The notes under the pieces were generated by a model that was not told the origin of the DNA, did not search any database, and worked only from the letters and a program-made list of their open reading frames with translations. The position numbers and the translations under genes were made by a program. From contig DASXZD010000070.1 in NCBI GenBank assembly GCA_036502085.1, positions 1 through 64,000 of the forward strand: DNA of 64,000 nucleotides, in the 5' to 3' direction. Below are positions 24,481-33,469 of the stretch, piece by piece. Position 1 is the stretch's first letter; each line of letters begins with the position of its first letter. Origin of the DNA: PALSA-505 sp036502085. Its GTDB lineage: Bacteria; Actinomycetota; Actinomycetes; Streptosporangiales; Streptosporangiaceae.

Positions 24481-24663
24481 TCAGGCAACCTCCTCGACGG
24501 TGACCAGGTGGTGCACCGTTTTGATCATCCCGCGGAATTCGGGCTTGTCCGCCTTGACGACCACGTCGCCGATCCGCTTCAACCCGAGCGAGCGCAGCGA
24601 GGCCCGCTGCGCATGGGTGCCGCCGATCTTCGACCGCGTCTGCGTGATTTTCAACTGGGCCAT
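24481..24663 (-). CDS. rpmD: Ribosomal protein L30 (uL30)
   Basis: A complete 60-residue protein: MAQLKITQTRSKIGGTHAQR at the start, SLGLKRIGDVV in the middle, and the C-terminal MIKTVHHLVTVEEVA. The ATG is at 24661-24663. The frame stays open upstream, but that part overlaps rpsE and is spurious. Sits between rpsE and rplO. Confidence 0.96.
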   Translation of the reverse strand: MAQLKITQTRSKIGGTHAQRASLRSLGLKRIGDVVVKADKPEFRGMIKTVHHLVTVEEVA

Positions 24664-24677
24664 CAGGCCGCTCCTGA

Positions 24678-25286
24678 CTAGTTGGCGCTCGCCGCGGCTG
24701 CCCGCGCGCGCAGCATGGCCGCAGGGGCGACGTCTTCGATCGGCAGGCCTCGCTTGGCCGCGATCTCCTCCGGGCGGTTCAGGCTCTTCAGCGCGGTCAC
24801 GGTGGCATGCACCACGTTGATCGCGTTGGAGGAACCAAGCGAGCGCGACAGCACGTCGCGGATGCCCGCGCACTCAAGTACCGCGCGGACCGGGCCGCCG
24901 GCGATGACACCGGTACCGGGGCTGGCCGGCTTGAGCAGCACCACCCCGGCCGCATCCTCGCCCTGGACCATATGCGGGATCGTGCCGCCGATGCGGGGCA
25001 CCTTGAAGAAGCTCTTCTTGGCCTCCTCGACGCCCTTGGCGATTGCCGCGGGCACCTCCTTGGCCTTGCCGTACCCCACGCCGACCATGCCGTTGCCGTC
25101 ACCGACCACGACGAGCGCGGTGAAGCTGAAGCGCCGGCCGCCCTTGACCACCTTGGCCACCCGGTTGATGGTGACCACGCGCTCAAGGTACTGGGCCGAC
25201 TTGTCGGCCGCACCGCCACGACGGTCGTCGCGGCGTTCCCGCCGCTCGCCGCCACCGCCGGAGCCGCGCCGCGGTGCTCCTGCCAT
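24678..25286 (-). CDS. rpsE: Ribosomal protein S5 (uS5)
   Basis: 202 residues. An Arg/Gly-rich N-terminus is followed by the dsRBD-like YLERVVTINRVAKVVKGGRR segment and the VGVGYGKAKEVPAAIAKG and INVVHATVTALKSL blocks. It contributes to decoding fidelity and 30S assembly. Confidence 0.96.
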   Translation of the reverse strand: MAGAPRRGSGGGGERRERRDDRRGGAADKSAQYLERVVTINRVAKVVKGGRRFSFTALVVVGDGNGMVGVGYGKAKEVPAAIAKGVEEAKKSFFKVPRIGGTIPHMVQGEDAAGVVLLKPASPGTGVIAGGPVRAVLECAGIRDVLSRSLGSSNAINVVHATVTALKSLNRPEEIAAKRGLPIEDVAPAAMLRARAAAASAN

Positions 25287-25335
25287 CAGCTGATCCTCTT
25301 CTCGTTTTCGTCAGTCAGTGTCATCAGAGCGGTCA

Positions 25336-25767
25336 TCAGAGCGCCAGTCCGGCGGACCGGGCGCCTTCGGCCAGCGCCGCAACGCGGCCGTGGTACCGGT
25401 GGCCGGCCCGGTCGAAGACGGCCGCGCTGATGCCCGCCTCGGCCGCGCGCCGGGCCAGCAGCTCGCCCACCTGGCGCGCCTTGGCCTTCTTGTCGCCCTC
25501 GCTCGCCCTGATGTCGGCGTCGAGGCTGGACGCGGACGCCAGCGTGTGGCCGGCTACGTCGTCGATGAGCTGGGCGAAGGTGTGCCGGGACGAACGCGTC
25601 ACGACCAGCCGGGGGCGGGCCGGCGCGCCGGCTACCTTCTTGCGCACCCGCATGTGCCGTCGCGACCGCGCGACGCCGCGGCTGCCCCGGCCGTCCGCAC
25701 GGGCGCCGGCCCTGGATCCGCCTGCGGTCACGCGACGGCCTGACGTGCCAGCCTGTGTGCCACTCAT
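25336..25767 (-). CDS. rplR: Ribosomal protein L18 (uL18)
   Basis: 5S-rRNA-binding protein. The conserved RRHMRVRKKVAGAPARPRLV starts near residue 36, with AAVFDRAGHRYHGRVAALAE at the C-terminus. The first 35 residues (Gly/Ser/Arg/Ala-rich) are longer than typical actinobacterial L18. The start ATG is three bases after the rplF stop. 143 residues. Confidence 0.95.
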   Translation of the reverse strand: MSGTQAGTSGRRVTAGGSRAGARADGRGSRGVARSRRHMRVRKKVAGAPARPRLVVTRSSRHTFAQLIDDVAGHTLASASSLDADIRASEGDKKAKARQVGELLARRAAEAGISAAVFDRAGHRYHGRVAALAEGARSAGLAL

Positions 25768-25770
25768 CTC

Positions 25771-26307
25771 TTACTTCCCAGCCTTTCCGACCTTGCGCCG
25801 GACTTGCTCGCCCTGATAGCGCACGCCCTTGCCCTTATACGGGTCGGGCTTGCGCAGCTTGCGAATTCTGGCGGCGATCTCGCCAACCTGCTGCTTGTCG
25901 ATGCCCTCGACGACGAACCTGGTGGGCGCCTCGACCCGGAAGGAGATTCCGTCCGGCGGAACCACCATCACCGGGTGGCTGTAGCCGAGGGAGAACTCCA
26001 GGTCGCTGCCGCGTGCCTGCACCCGGTAGCCGACGCCGACGATCTCCAGGGTCTTGCGGTAGCCGTCGGTGACACCGGTGATCATGTTCGCGATCAGGGT
26101 GCGGGACAGGCCGTGCAGGGCGCGTACGTTGCCCTCGTCGTTGGGCCTGGTCACGTTGATGACCCCGTCGGCCCTGCTGACCTCGATCGGCTCCGCGACC
26201 AGGTGCCGCAGCGTGCCCTTGGGGCCCTTGACCGTGATCTCCTGGCCGTCAATCGTGACATCGACGCCACCGGGCACGGTGACGGGCATCCGTCCGATTC
26301 TCGACAT
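25771..26307 (-). CDS. rplF: Ribosomal protein L6 (uL6)
   Basis: 178 residues, two L6 domains: SRIGRMPVTVPGGVDVTIDG at the start, the central GLSRTLIANMITGVTDGYRK, and the C-terminal GIDKQQVGEIAARIRKLRKP then YKGKGVRYQGE. Binds 23S rRNA near the factor-binding site. Confidence 0.97.
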   Translation of the reverse strand: MSRIGRMPVTVPGGVDVTIDGQEITVKGPKGTLRHLVAEPIEVSRADGVINVTRPNDEGNVRALHGLSRTLIANMITGVTDGYRKTLEIVGVGYRVQARGSDLEFSLGYSHPVMVVPPDGISFRVEAPTRFVVEGIDKQQVGEIAARIRKLRKPDPYKGKGVRYQGEQVRRKVGKAGK

Positions 26308-26317
26308 CGCGCGCTCC

Positions 26318-26716
26318 CTACCAGACGTAGGCGAGGACTTCCCCGCCTACGCCCTTCTTGCCCGCCTGCCTGTCGGTCATCAGGCCGGATGAGGTGGAGA
26401 TGATCGCGATGCCCAGGCCGCCGAGCACGCGGGGCAGGCTGTCCTTCTTGGCGTACACCCGCAGCCCGGGCTTGGAGACCCGCTTGATGCCCGCGAGCGA
26501 GCGCTCCCTGGTGGGGCCGAACTTGAGCGAGACCACGAGATTCTTGCCGACCTCAGCGTCTTCCACGCGCCAGCCCGCGATGTAACCCTCCTGCTTGAGG
26601 ATTTCCGCGATGTGCGCCTTGATCTTCGAGTACGGCATGCCGGTCGTTTCGTGGTACGCCGCATTTGCATTGCGCAGACGAGTGAGCATGTCTGCGATCG
26701 GGTCGGTCATCGTCAT
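26318..26716 (-). CDS. rpsH: Ribosomal protein S8 (uS8)
   Basis: 132 residues, start MTMTDPIADMLTRLRNANAA; the C-terminal ISTSSGLMTDRQAGKKGVGG is intact and ends VLAYVW. The ATG at 26714-26716 was chosen over a longer frame to 26950, which has no homology. Primary 16S rRNA binder. The spacer to rpsN is 103 bases. Confidence 0.96.
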   Translation of the reverse strand: MTMTDPIADMLTRLRNANAAYHETTGMPYSKIKAHIAEILKQEGYIAGWRVEDAEVGKNLVVSLKFGPTRERSLAGIKRVSKPGLRVYAKKDSLPRVLGGLGIAIISTSSGLMTDRQAGKKGVGGEVLAYVW

Positions 26717-26819
26717 GGCCTGGTGGCCCTCCTCGCCACGGTTTCCCCTCGGCCTGGCGGCCGCCGGGGACCTCCGGCGTGGTCGGTGGGCGCCGTGCGC
26801 CCATATCGGTTTGAGGTAA

Positions 26820-27005
26820 TTACCAGCTGGACTTGGTGATGCCGGGCAGTTCGCCGCGGTGCGCCATGCTGCGGAAGCAGATACGGCACAGGCCGAACCT
26901 GCGGTAGACGGCACGCTGCCGTCCGCACCGCGTGCACCGGGTGTAGGCACGCACCTTGAACTTGGGCGTCCGCTTGGCCTTGGCGACCAGTGCCTTCTTC
27001 GCCAA
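26820..27005 (-). CDS. rpsN: Ribosomal protein S14 (uS14), zinc-binding type Z
   Basis: 61 residues: AKKALVAKAKRTPKFKVRAY, then zinc ligands C24/C27 (TRCTRCGR) and C40/C43 (GLCRICFR), ending GITKSSW. The family N-terminus corresponds to a TTG at 27003-27005, seven bases after the rplE stop, with AGGAAGG 10-16 bases upstream. The frame is open further 5' to 27065, but that part overlaps rplE. TTG is therefore the likely start. Confidence 0.92.
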   Translation of the reverse strand: MAKKALVAKAKRTPKFKVRAYTRCTRCGRQRAVYRRFGLCRICFRSMAHRGELPGITKSSW

Positions 27006-27012
27006 CTTCTCT

Positions 27013-27642
27013 TCAGCCTTCCTTGAAGGGGAACCCGAGCCGCCGGAGCAGCGACCGGCCCTCATCGTCGGTACTCGCGGTCGTGACGATGGTCACGTCC
27101 ATGCCCCGCTGCCGGTCCACGTGGTCGGGGTCGACCTCATGGAACATGAGCTGCTCGGTCAGGCCGAACGTGTAGTTGCCCCGGCCGTCGAACTGACGGT
27201 CGCTGAGCCCGCGGAAGTCACGGATCCGAGGCAGGGCGATGGAGAGCAGCCGGTCGCAGAATTCCCACATCCGGTCGCCGCGCAGCGTGACGTGCGCGCC
27301 GATCGGCATCCCCTCGCGCAGCTTGAACTGGGCGACCGACTTCTTCGCCCGGGCGACAGCGGGCTTCTGCCCGGTGATCAGGGAGAGATCCTTGACCGCG
27401 CCCTCGATCAGCTTGGCGTCCCTGGCCGCCTCGCCGACACCCATGTTGACTGCGATCTTGGACAGTCCGGGTATCTGCATGACGTTGCTGTAGCCGAACT
27501 CCTCGTGCAGCGCCGGAGCGATCTCCGACCGGTAGCGCTCCTTCAGCCGCGGCCGCGGCCCGGCCACATTCGCCGAAGCCGCCGCCTTCGCCGGAGCGGC
27601 CGCCTTCTTCGCCGGAGCTGCCTGCTTGGTACTGGCTGCCAT
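27013..27642 (-). CDS. rplE: Ribosomal protein L5 (uL5)
   Basis: 209 residues. The core from PRLKERYRSEIAPALHEEFG includes MQIPGLSKIAVNMGVGEAAR and ends in GRSLLRRLGFPFKEG. The first 28 residues form an Ala/Lys extension (Q-A-A-P-A-K-K-A-A-A-P-A-K). Binds 5S rRNA. Start ATG shares one base with the rplX stop (TGATG). Confidence 0.96.
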   Translation of the reverse strand: MAASTKQAAPAKKAAAPAKAAASANVAGPRPRLKERYRSEIAPALHEEFGYSNVMQIPGLSKIAVNMGVGEAARDAKLIEGAVKDLSLITGQKPAVARAKKSVAQFKLREGMPIGAHVTLRGDRMWEFCDRLLSIALPRIRDFRGLSDRQFDGRGNYTFGLTEQLMFHEVDPDHVDRQRGMDVTIVTTASTDDEGRSLLRRLGFPFKEG

Positions 27643-28004
27643 CAGATGTCCTTGCCACCCGGACCGGCGGTCCGGATCTTGTTGCCGTCATCGTCGAACC
27701 GGTAGGCGGCCCGTACGGGCTTGCCGGTCGCGGAGTCGATCAGCTGCACGTTGCTCACGTGCACCGGTGCCTCCTGGTGGACGATCCCGCCCTCCTTGGC
27801 ACCCCTGATCCCCTGGTGGGTGACCTTGGTGTTCTTCTTGATCATGTTCACGCCCTGGACCAGGACCTTGCTGCGGTCCGGATAAGCCACGATGACCGTG
27901 CCCTCAAGACCGCGGTCCGCGCCCGCGACGACGACCACATGATCGCCCTTCTTGATCTTCATGGCGGGGGCAGCCTTGCGGCGCGGTCCCGTCTTCTTCG
28001 CCAT
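27642..28004 (-). CDS. rplX: Ribosomal protein L24 (uL24)
   Basis: 120 residues. KOW-type KIKKGDHVVVVAGADRGLEG, VLVQGVNMIKKNTKVTHQGI and APVHVSNVQLIDSATGKPVR are present. GGAGG is seven bases before the ATG at 28002-28004, which shares one base with the rplN stop (TGATG). An in-frame GTG directly before it is less likely. Confidence 0.95.
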   Translation of the reverse strand: MAKKTGPRRKAAPAMKIKKGDHVVVVAGADRGLEGTVIVAYPDRSKVLVQGVNMIKKNTKVTHQGIRGAKEGGIVHQEAPVHVSNVQLIDSATGKPVRAAYRFDDDGNKIRTAGPGGKDI

Positions 28005-28372
28005 CACAGCACCTCCGGCGCAAGCGAGATGATCCGCATGAAGCGCTTCTCCCTGAGCTCCCGGCCCACCGGGCCGAAGATCCGGGTACCGCGAGGGTCG
28101 CCGCCGTCCCTGATCAGCACGGCGGCGTTCTCGTCGAAGCGGATGTAGGAGCCGTCGACGCGGCGGCGCTCCTTCGTGGTGCGGACCACGACCGCCTTGA
28201 CCACGTCGCCGCGCTTGACGCCCGCGCCGGGCAGCGCGTCCTTCACGGTGGCCACGATGACGTCACCGATGCCCGCGTACCGCCGGCCCGAACCGCCGAG
28301 CACGCGGATGCACAAGATCTCCTTGGCTCCGGTGTTGTCGGCGACCTTGAGCCGCGATTCCTGCTGGATCAC
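28004..28372 (-). CDS. rplN: Ribosomal protein L14 (uL14)
   Basis: 122 residues: IQQESRLKVADNTGAKEILC at the start, RRYAGIGDVIVATVKDALPG, and FGPVGRELREKRFMRIISLA near the end. The family start corresponds to GTG at 28370-28372, overlapping the rpsQ stop by four bases (GTGA). The open frame upstream to 28405 lies in rpsQ. Confidence 0.95.
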   Translation of the reverse strand: MIQQESRLKVADNTGAKEILCIRVLGGSGRRYAGIGDVIVATVKDALPGAGVKRGDVVKAVVVRTTKERRRVDGSYIRFDENAAVLIRDGGDPRGTRIFGPVGRELREKRFMRIISLAPEVL

Positions 28373-28707
28373 TTGGCCTTCTCCAGGATCTCCGCCACCC
28401 GCCACCGCTTGGTCGCGGACAGCGGCCGGGTTTCCATCAGCAGCACTCGGTCGCCGACACCGCAGGCGTTCGCCTCGTCGTGCGCCGTGTACTTCCTCGT
28501 CCGCCGGATGACCTTGCCGTACTTCGGGTGCTTGACCCGGTCCTCGATGAGGACCACGACGGTCTTGTTCATCTTGTCGCTGACGACCAGCCCCTCACGG
28601 GTCTTGCGGTGCGGCCGCGACTGTGCTCTCAGTGGGGACTGTGCTCCCAGTTGGGACTGCGCGCCCAGTTGACCAGCCTGCTGGCCGTCTGGCTGCGGTT
28701 CACTCAC
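28369..28707 (-). CDS. rpsQ: Ribosomal protein S17 (uS17)
   Basis: 112 residues, about 25 longer than usual. The core begins REGLVVSDKMNKTVVVLIED near residue 38 and includes HPKYGKVIRRTRKYTAHDE. The N-terminus has a repeated G-A-Q-S/R-A-Q-S motif encoded by 18-bp repeats at 28618-28671. The GTG start (28705-28707) overlaps the rpmC end by eight bases. Primary 16S rRNA binder. Confidence 0.95.
   Translation of the reverse strand: MSEPQPDGQQAGQLGAQSQLGAQSPLRAQSRPHRKTREGLVVSDKMNKTVVVLIEDRVKHPKYGKVIRRTRKYTAHDEANACGVGDRVLLMETRPLSATKRWRVAEILEKAK
28618..28671 (-). repeat. 18-bp tandem repeat in the rpsQ 5' end
   Basis: Three 18-bp units (plus-strand consensus GGACTGTGCTCCCAGTTG) encode the repeated Q-L-G-A-Q-S / P-L-R-A-Q-S of the S17 N-terminal extension. 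Confidence 0.85.
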
Positions 28708-28936
28708 TGTCTTCCGCCTCCTCGGCCACGGTCACGATGCCGAGCTCGCGCTCGCGCTTGACCGTATAGATGCGGGCGATCTCCTTGCGCACGGCGCGCA
28801 GCCGCCCATGGCTCTCCAACTGCCCGGTCGCCGCCTGGAAGCGCAGGTTGAACAGCTCTGCCTTCGCCTCAGCCAGCTTGGTGTTGAGTTCTTCCTCGGT
28901 CTGGGTCCGCAGGTCAACCGCGGTAAGGCCAGCCAT
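28700..28936 (-). CDS. rpmC: Ribosomal protein L29 (uL29)
   Basis: 78 residues: LRTQTEEELNTKLAEAKAEL, FNLRFQAATGQLESHGRLRA and RKEIARIYTVKRERELG are intact, with an acidic C-terminal tail. Near the tunnel exit, part of the SRP docking site. Its ATG shares one base with the rplP stop. Confidence 0.96.
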   Translation of the reverse strand: MAGLTAVDLRTQTEEELNTKLAEAKAELFNLRFQAATGQLESHGRLRAVRKEIARIYTVKRERELGIVTVAEEAEDSE

Positions 28937-29355
28937 TACGACTCACCAGCCTCTCGCTTCACGAACCTGCACTTGATCGGCAACTTGTGCGCGGCCAGCC
29001 GGAGCGCCTCCCTGGCGACCGGCTCGGCCACGCCGGACAGCTCGAACATGACCCGGCCCGGCTTGACGTTGGCGATCCACCACTCGGGTGATCCCTTGCC
29101 CGACCCCATCCGCGTCTCGGCCGGCTTCTTGGTCAGCGGCCGGTCCGGGTAGATGTTGATCCACACCTTCCCGCCTCGCTTGATGTGGCGCGTCATGGCG
29201 ATACGTGCGGCCTCGATCTGCCGGTTGGTCACGTACGCGTGTTCAAGCGCCTGCACGCCGTACTCGCCGAAGGTCACCCTGGTGCCGCCGGTGGCGACGC
29301 CAGACCGGGTCGGCCGGTGCTGCTTGCGGTGCCTGACCCTGCGCGGGATGAGCAT
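28936..29355 (-). CDS. rplP: Ribosomal protein L16 (uL16)
   Basis: 139 residues: MLIPRRVRHRKQHRPTRSGV at the start, then TRVTFGEYGVQALEHAYVTN and GKVWINIYPDRPLTKKPAET. Assembles late near the A-site tRNA elbow. Confidence 0.97.
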   Translation of the reverse strand: MLIPRRVRHRKQHRPTRSGVATGGTRVTFGEYGVQALEHAYVTNRQIEAARIAMTRHIKRGGKVWINIYPDRPLTKKPAETRMGSGKGSPEWWIANVKPGRVMFELSGVAEPVAREALRLAAHKLPIKCRFVKREAGES

Positions 29356-29358
29356 GCG

Positions 29359-30233
<875 letters not shown>

Positions 30234-30234
<1 letters not shown>

Positions 30235-30596
30235 TAGCGGGTCCTCTCCTTGGTCCCTGCCTGATTCTCGTCAGAGACGATCACGGTGATGTGGCTGGTC
30301 CGCTTGTTGATCCGGTAGCCCCTACCCTGCGCCCTGGGCCGGAAGCGCTTGAGCGTCGGCCCCTCGTCCACCCAGGCCCTGGTCACCCGGAGCGCCGAGG
30401 TGTCCGCGCGCTCCATCTGCTGGGCGTTGGCGATCGCGCTCGCGAGCACCTTGCCCACCGAGTCGCTGGCCGACTGGGGCGCGAAGGCGAGCACTGCCTG
30501 CGCCTCCTCGGCGGGCATCCCGCGGATAAGGTCCACCACGCGGCGCGCCTTCCTGGGCGTGACGCGGATGTACCTGGCCTTAGCCGTCGCTTGCAT
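30234..30596 (-). CDS. rplV: Ribosomal protein L22 (uL22)
   Basis: 120 residues: ARYIRVTPRKARRVVDLIRG, KVLASAIANAQQMERADTSA and the tunnel hairpin RFRPRAQGRGYRINKRTSHI. Its hairpin lines the nascent-peptide tunnel and macrolide site; no obvious deletion is seen in it. Confidence 0.97.
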
Positions 30597-30616
30597 CGGT
30601 GTCCTCTCGGCTGCGG

Positions 30617-30895
30617 CTACCGGCGGCTACGCCGGTCATCCTTGACGTGGCTGCGGAAGGTCCGGGTGGGGGCGAACTCGCCCAGCTTGTGACCGACCAT
30701 CGACTCAGTGATGAACACCGGGATGTGCTTACGCCCATCGTGGACGGCGATCGTGTGCCCGAGCATCGCCGGAACGATCATGGAACGCCGCGACCATGTC
30801 TTGATCACGTTCTTGGTGCCCTTGTCGTTCTGCACGTCCACCTTCTTCATCAGGTGGTCGTCGACGAAGGGCCCCTTCTTCAGGCTACGAGGCAT
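30617..30895 (-). CDS. rpsS: Ribosomal protein S19 (uS19)
   Basis: 92 residues: PRSLKKGPFVDDHLMKKVDV, TWSRRSMIVPAMLGHTIAVH and the KLGEFAPTRTFRSHVKDDRR tail. Standard length; 30S head. Confidence 0.97.
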   Translation of the reverse strand: MPRSLKKGPFVDDHLMKKVDVQNDKGTKNVIKTWSRRSMIVPAMLGHTIAVHDGRKHIPVFITESMVGHKLGEFAPTRTFRSHVKDDRRSRR

Positions 30896-30907
30896 CGCGA
30901 GCTGCTC

Positions 30908-31741
30908 CTACCGCTTCTTCCTACCGCGCCGGCGCGTGATCAGCCGGTCGCTCGGCTTGTGGGCTCTCCTGGTGCGTCCCTCGGGCTTGCCCCAGGGGCT
31001 CACCGGGTGGCGGCCGCCAGAGCTCTTGCCCTCGCCGCCGCCGAGGGGGTGATCGACGGGGTTCATGGCGACACCGCGGACGGTCGGGCGCTTGCCCTTC
31101 CACCGGTTGCGACCGGCCTTGCCGATCTTGATGTTGCCCTGCTCGGAGTTGCCGACCTCGCCGATCGTGGCGCGGCAGCCGATCTCGACGCGCCTGATTT
31201 CGCCCGAGGGCATGCGCAGCTGCGCGTAGCCGCCCTCCTTGGCGAGAAGCTGAACCCCGGATCCTGCCGAACGCGCGATCTTGGCTCCGCCGCCCGGCCG
31301 CAGTTCGATCGCGTGGAGCACCGTGCCGGTGGGGATGTTGCGCAGCGGCAGGCAGTTGCCCGGCCTGATGTCGGCGCCCGGGCCGTTCTCCACCTGATCG
31401 CCCTGGGACAGCCCCTGCGGGCAGACGATGTAGCGCTTCTCCCCGTCGGCGTAGTGCAGCAGGGCAATCCTGGCGGTGCGGTTGGGGTCGTACTCGATGT
31501 GCGCGACCTTGGCCGGTATGCCGTCCTTGTCCGCCCGGCGGAAATCGATCAGGCGGTAGGCACGCTTGTGACCGCCACCCTGGTGCCTGGTGGTGACCCG
31601 GCCGTGCACGTTCCGGCCGCCCCGCGAGTGCAGCGGGCGGACCAGCGACTTCTCCGGCTCGCCGCGCGTGATCTCGGCGAAGTCGGAGCCGCTCGCACCC
31701 CGCCTGCCCGGGGTCGTCGGCTTGTACTTGCGGATTGCCAT
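30908..31741 (-). CDS. rplB: Ribosomal protein L2 (uL2)
   Basis: 277 residues: AIRKYKPTTPGRRGASGSDF at the start; GRVTTRHQGGGHKRAYRLID and the peptidyl-transferase-side RGVAMNPVDHPLGGGEGKSS are intact. The conserved His in NPVDHP is present. Confidence 0.97.
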   Translation of the reverse strand: MAIRKYKPTTPGRRGASGSDFAEITRGEPEKSLVRPLHSRGGRNVHGRVTTRHQGGGHKRAYRLIDFRRADKDGIPAKVAHIEYDPNRTARIALLHYADGEKRYIVCPQGLSQGDQVENGPGADIRPGNCLPLRNIPTGTVLHAIELRPGGGAKIARSAGSGVQLLAKEGGYAQLRMPSGEIRRVEIGCRATIGEVGNSEQGNIKIGKAGRNRWKGKRPTVRGVAMNPVDHPLGGGEGKSSGGRHPVSPWGKPEGRTRRAHKPSDRLITRRRGRKKR

Positions 31742-31777
31742 GACTGCTGCGTTCTCCTCGGATATCTGTCCGGCGGC

Positions 31778-32083
31778 CTAGCTGACCGGCCCGAACAGGT
31801 CGATCCTGTCTCCCTCGGCGAGGCTGACGATGGCGCGCTTGGTGTCGGGACGCTTGCCCCAGCCGTACCGCGTCCTGCGCCGCTTGCCCGGCCGGTTGAC
31901 CGTGTTCACGCCGGTGACGCGGACCGTGAAGACGGTTTCCACGGCCTGCCTGATCTGGGTCTTGTTCGCGCCCTGGGCGACGATGAAGGTGTACTTGCCG
32001 TCGTCGGCCAGCCGGTAGCTCTTCTCCGAGATGACCGGCTTGAGCAGGACATCCCGCGGGTTGACGATCCGGCCCGCGCTCAT
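31778..32083 (-). CDS. rplW: Ribosomal protein L23 (uL23)
   Basis: 101 residues: NPRDVLLKPVISEKSYRLAD, YTFIVAQGANKTQIRQAVET and VNTVNRPGKRRRTRYGWGKR. Trigger-factor and SRP docking site at the tunnel exit. The ATG at 32081-32083 overlaps the rplD stop by four bases. Confidence 0.97.
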   Translation of the reverse strand: MSAGRIVNPRDVLLKPVISEKSYRLADDGKYTFIVAQGANKTQIRQAVETVFTVRVTGVNTVNRPGKRRRTRYGWGKRPDTKRAIVSLAEGDRIDLFGPVS

Positions 32084-32784
32084 TCGGCCGCCTCCTTCGC
32101 TGCCTGGCCCTGCTCTGCCTGGCCCTGCTCTGGCTTGCTCTGCTCTGGCTGGCCGCTGCGGGCCAGCAAGGCCGACAGCGCCTCCTCGGTGAACACGACG
32201 TGATCGCTGGCCAGCACGTCGTAGGTGTTCAGCTGATCGACGGCCAGCAGGTGCACGCCGGGGGCGTTGCGCAGGCACTTCCAGGTCAGCTCGTCGTCGC
32301 GGTGGGCGACGACGAGCGCTCCCGCGCCGCGCCGGGTGCCGGTGATCGCGCTGAGCACGCTGACCGCGTCCTTGGTCTTGGGCTGGTCTGGGTTCACGAA
32401 ACCGCTCACCACATGCACGCGGTCGTTGCGGGCCCGCTCGGACAGCGCGCCCCGCAGCGCGGCCGCCTTCATCTTCTTGGGCGTCCGCTGGGCGTAGGAC
32501 CGGGGCACCGGGCCGTGCACGGTGCCGCCGCCGACGTAGTGCGGCGCGCGGATCGAGCCCTGCCGGGCGCGGCCGGTGCCCTTCTGCCGGTAGGGCTTCT
32601 TGCCGCCGCCGCGGACCAGGCCGCGGGTCTTGGTGGCGTGCGTGCCCTGCCGCGCCGCCGCCTGCTGGGCCACCACGACCTGGTGGATCAGCGGCACGTT
32701 CGCCTGCACGTCGAAGATCTCACCGGGCAGCTCGACAGTGCCGCCCGCCTCCCCGCTCGCGGAGAAGATGCTGACCGTTTTCAT
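32080..32784 (-). CDS. rplD: Ribosomal protein L4 (uL4)
   Basis: 234 residues. The tunnel loop TRGLVRGGGKKPYRQKGTGR then ARQGSIRAPHYVGGGTVHGP is intact. The last 20-25 residues are a Gln/Glu-rich tail (E-Q-G-Q-A-E-Q-G-Q) encoded by 15-bp repeats at 32101-32145. Start ATG shares one base with the rplC stop. Confidence 0.96.
   Translation of the reverse strand: MKTVSIFSASGEAGGTVELPGEIFDVQANVPLIHQVVVAQQAAARQGTHATKTRGLVRGGGKKPYRQKGTGRARQGSIRAPHYVGGGTVHGPVPRSYAQRTPKKMKAAALRGALSERARNDRVHVVSGFVNPDQPKTKDAVSVLSAITGTRRGAGALVVAHRDDELTWKCLRNAPGVHLLAVDQLNTYDVLASDHVVFTEEALSALLARSGQPEQSKPEQGQAEQGQAAKEAAE
32101..32145 (-). repeat. 15-bp tandem repeat in the rplD 3' end
   Basis: Two perfect units of TGCCTGGCCCTGCTC (plus strand), then a diverged third, encoding repeated E-Q-G-Q-A in the L4 tail. 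Confidence 0.85.
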
Positions 32785-33455
32785 CAGGCGCCGCCCTTCG
32801 CATTCGCCGCGACCGGGGCCTTGACCGCGTTGCGGACCAGGACGAGGCTGCCGCGCGATCCGGGCACCGCGCCCTTGATCAGCAACAGCCCGCGGTCGGC
32901 GTCCACTGCGTGCACGGTCAGGCTCTGCACCGTGACGCGCTCGCCGCCCATCCGGCCTGCCATCCGCAGCCCCTTGAACACGCGTCCCGGCGTGGCGCAG
33001 CCGCCGATGGAGCCAGGCGACCTGTGCTTGCGCTGGGTGCCGTGCGATGAGCTGAGGCCCTTGAACCCGTGCCGCTTCATCACGCCGGCGAAGCCCTTGC
33101 CCTTGCTCTTGCCGGTCACGTCCACCAGCTGGCCGGCCGCGAAGATCCCGGCGGTGACCTCCTGGCCCAGCGTGTACTCGGACGCATCCGAGGTACGCAG
33201 CTCGGCGAGGTACCTGCGCGGCGTCACGCCGGCCGCGGCGAAGTGGCCGGCCACCGGCTTGGTCACCTTCCTCGGGTCGATCTCGCCGTACCCGAGCTGC
33301 ACGCCCGCGTAGCCATCCCGCTCGGCCGTCCGGACGGCGGTGACGACGCAAGGCCCAGCCTTGACCACGGTCACCGGCACCATCCGGCCGTCATCATCGA
33401 AGACCTGGCTCATGCCGAGCTTGGTGCCCAGGACTCCCTTGGTCTGCTTCGTCAT
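32784..33455 (-). CDS. rplC: Ribosomal protein L3 (uL3)
   Basis: 223 residues: GVLGTKLGMSQVFDDDGRMV, FAGVMKRHGFKGLSSSHGTQ, RKHRSPGSIGGCATPGRVFK and GRMGGERVTVQSLTVHAVDA are intact. Early 50S assembly protein. Confidence 0.97.
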   Translation of the reverse strand: MTKQTKGVLGTKLGMSQVFDDDGRMVPVTVVKAGPCVVTAVRTAERDGYAGVQLGYGEIDPRKVTKPVAGHFAAAGVTPRRYLAELRTSDASEYTLGQEVTAGIFAAGQLVDVTGKSKGKGFAGVMKRHGFKGLSSSHGTQRKHRSPGSIGGCATPGRVFKGLRMAGRMGGERVTVQSLTVHAVDADRGLLLIKGAVPGSRGSLVLVRNAVKAPVAANAKGGA

Positions 33456-33469
33456 GTCGGTTGCGTACC

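Noticed and set aside
27006..27065. 20-codon upstream extension of rpsN
   Set aside because: Lies inside rplE; the conserved type-Z S14 N-terminus fits the TTG at 27003-27005.
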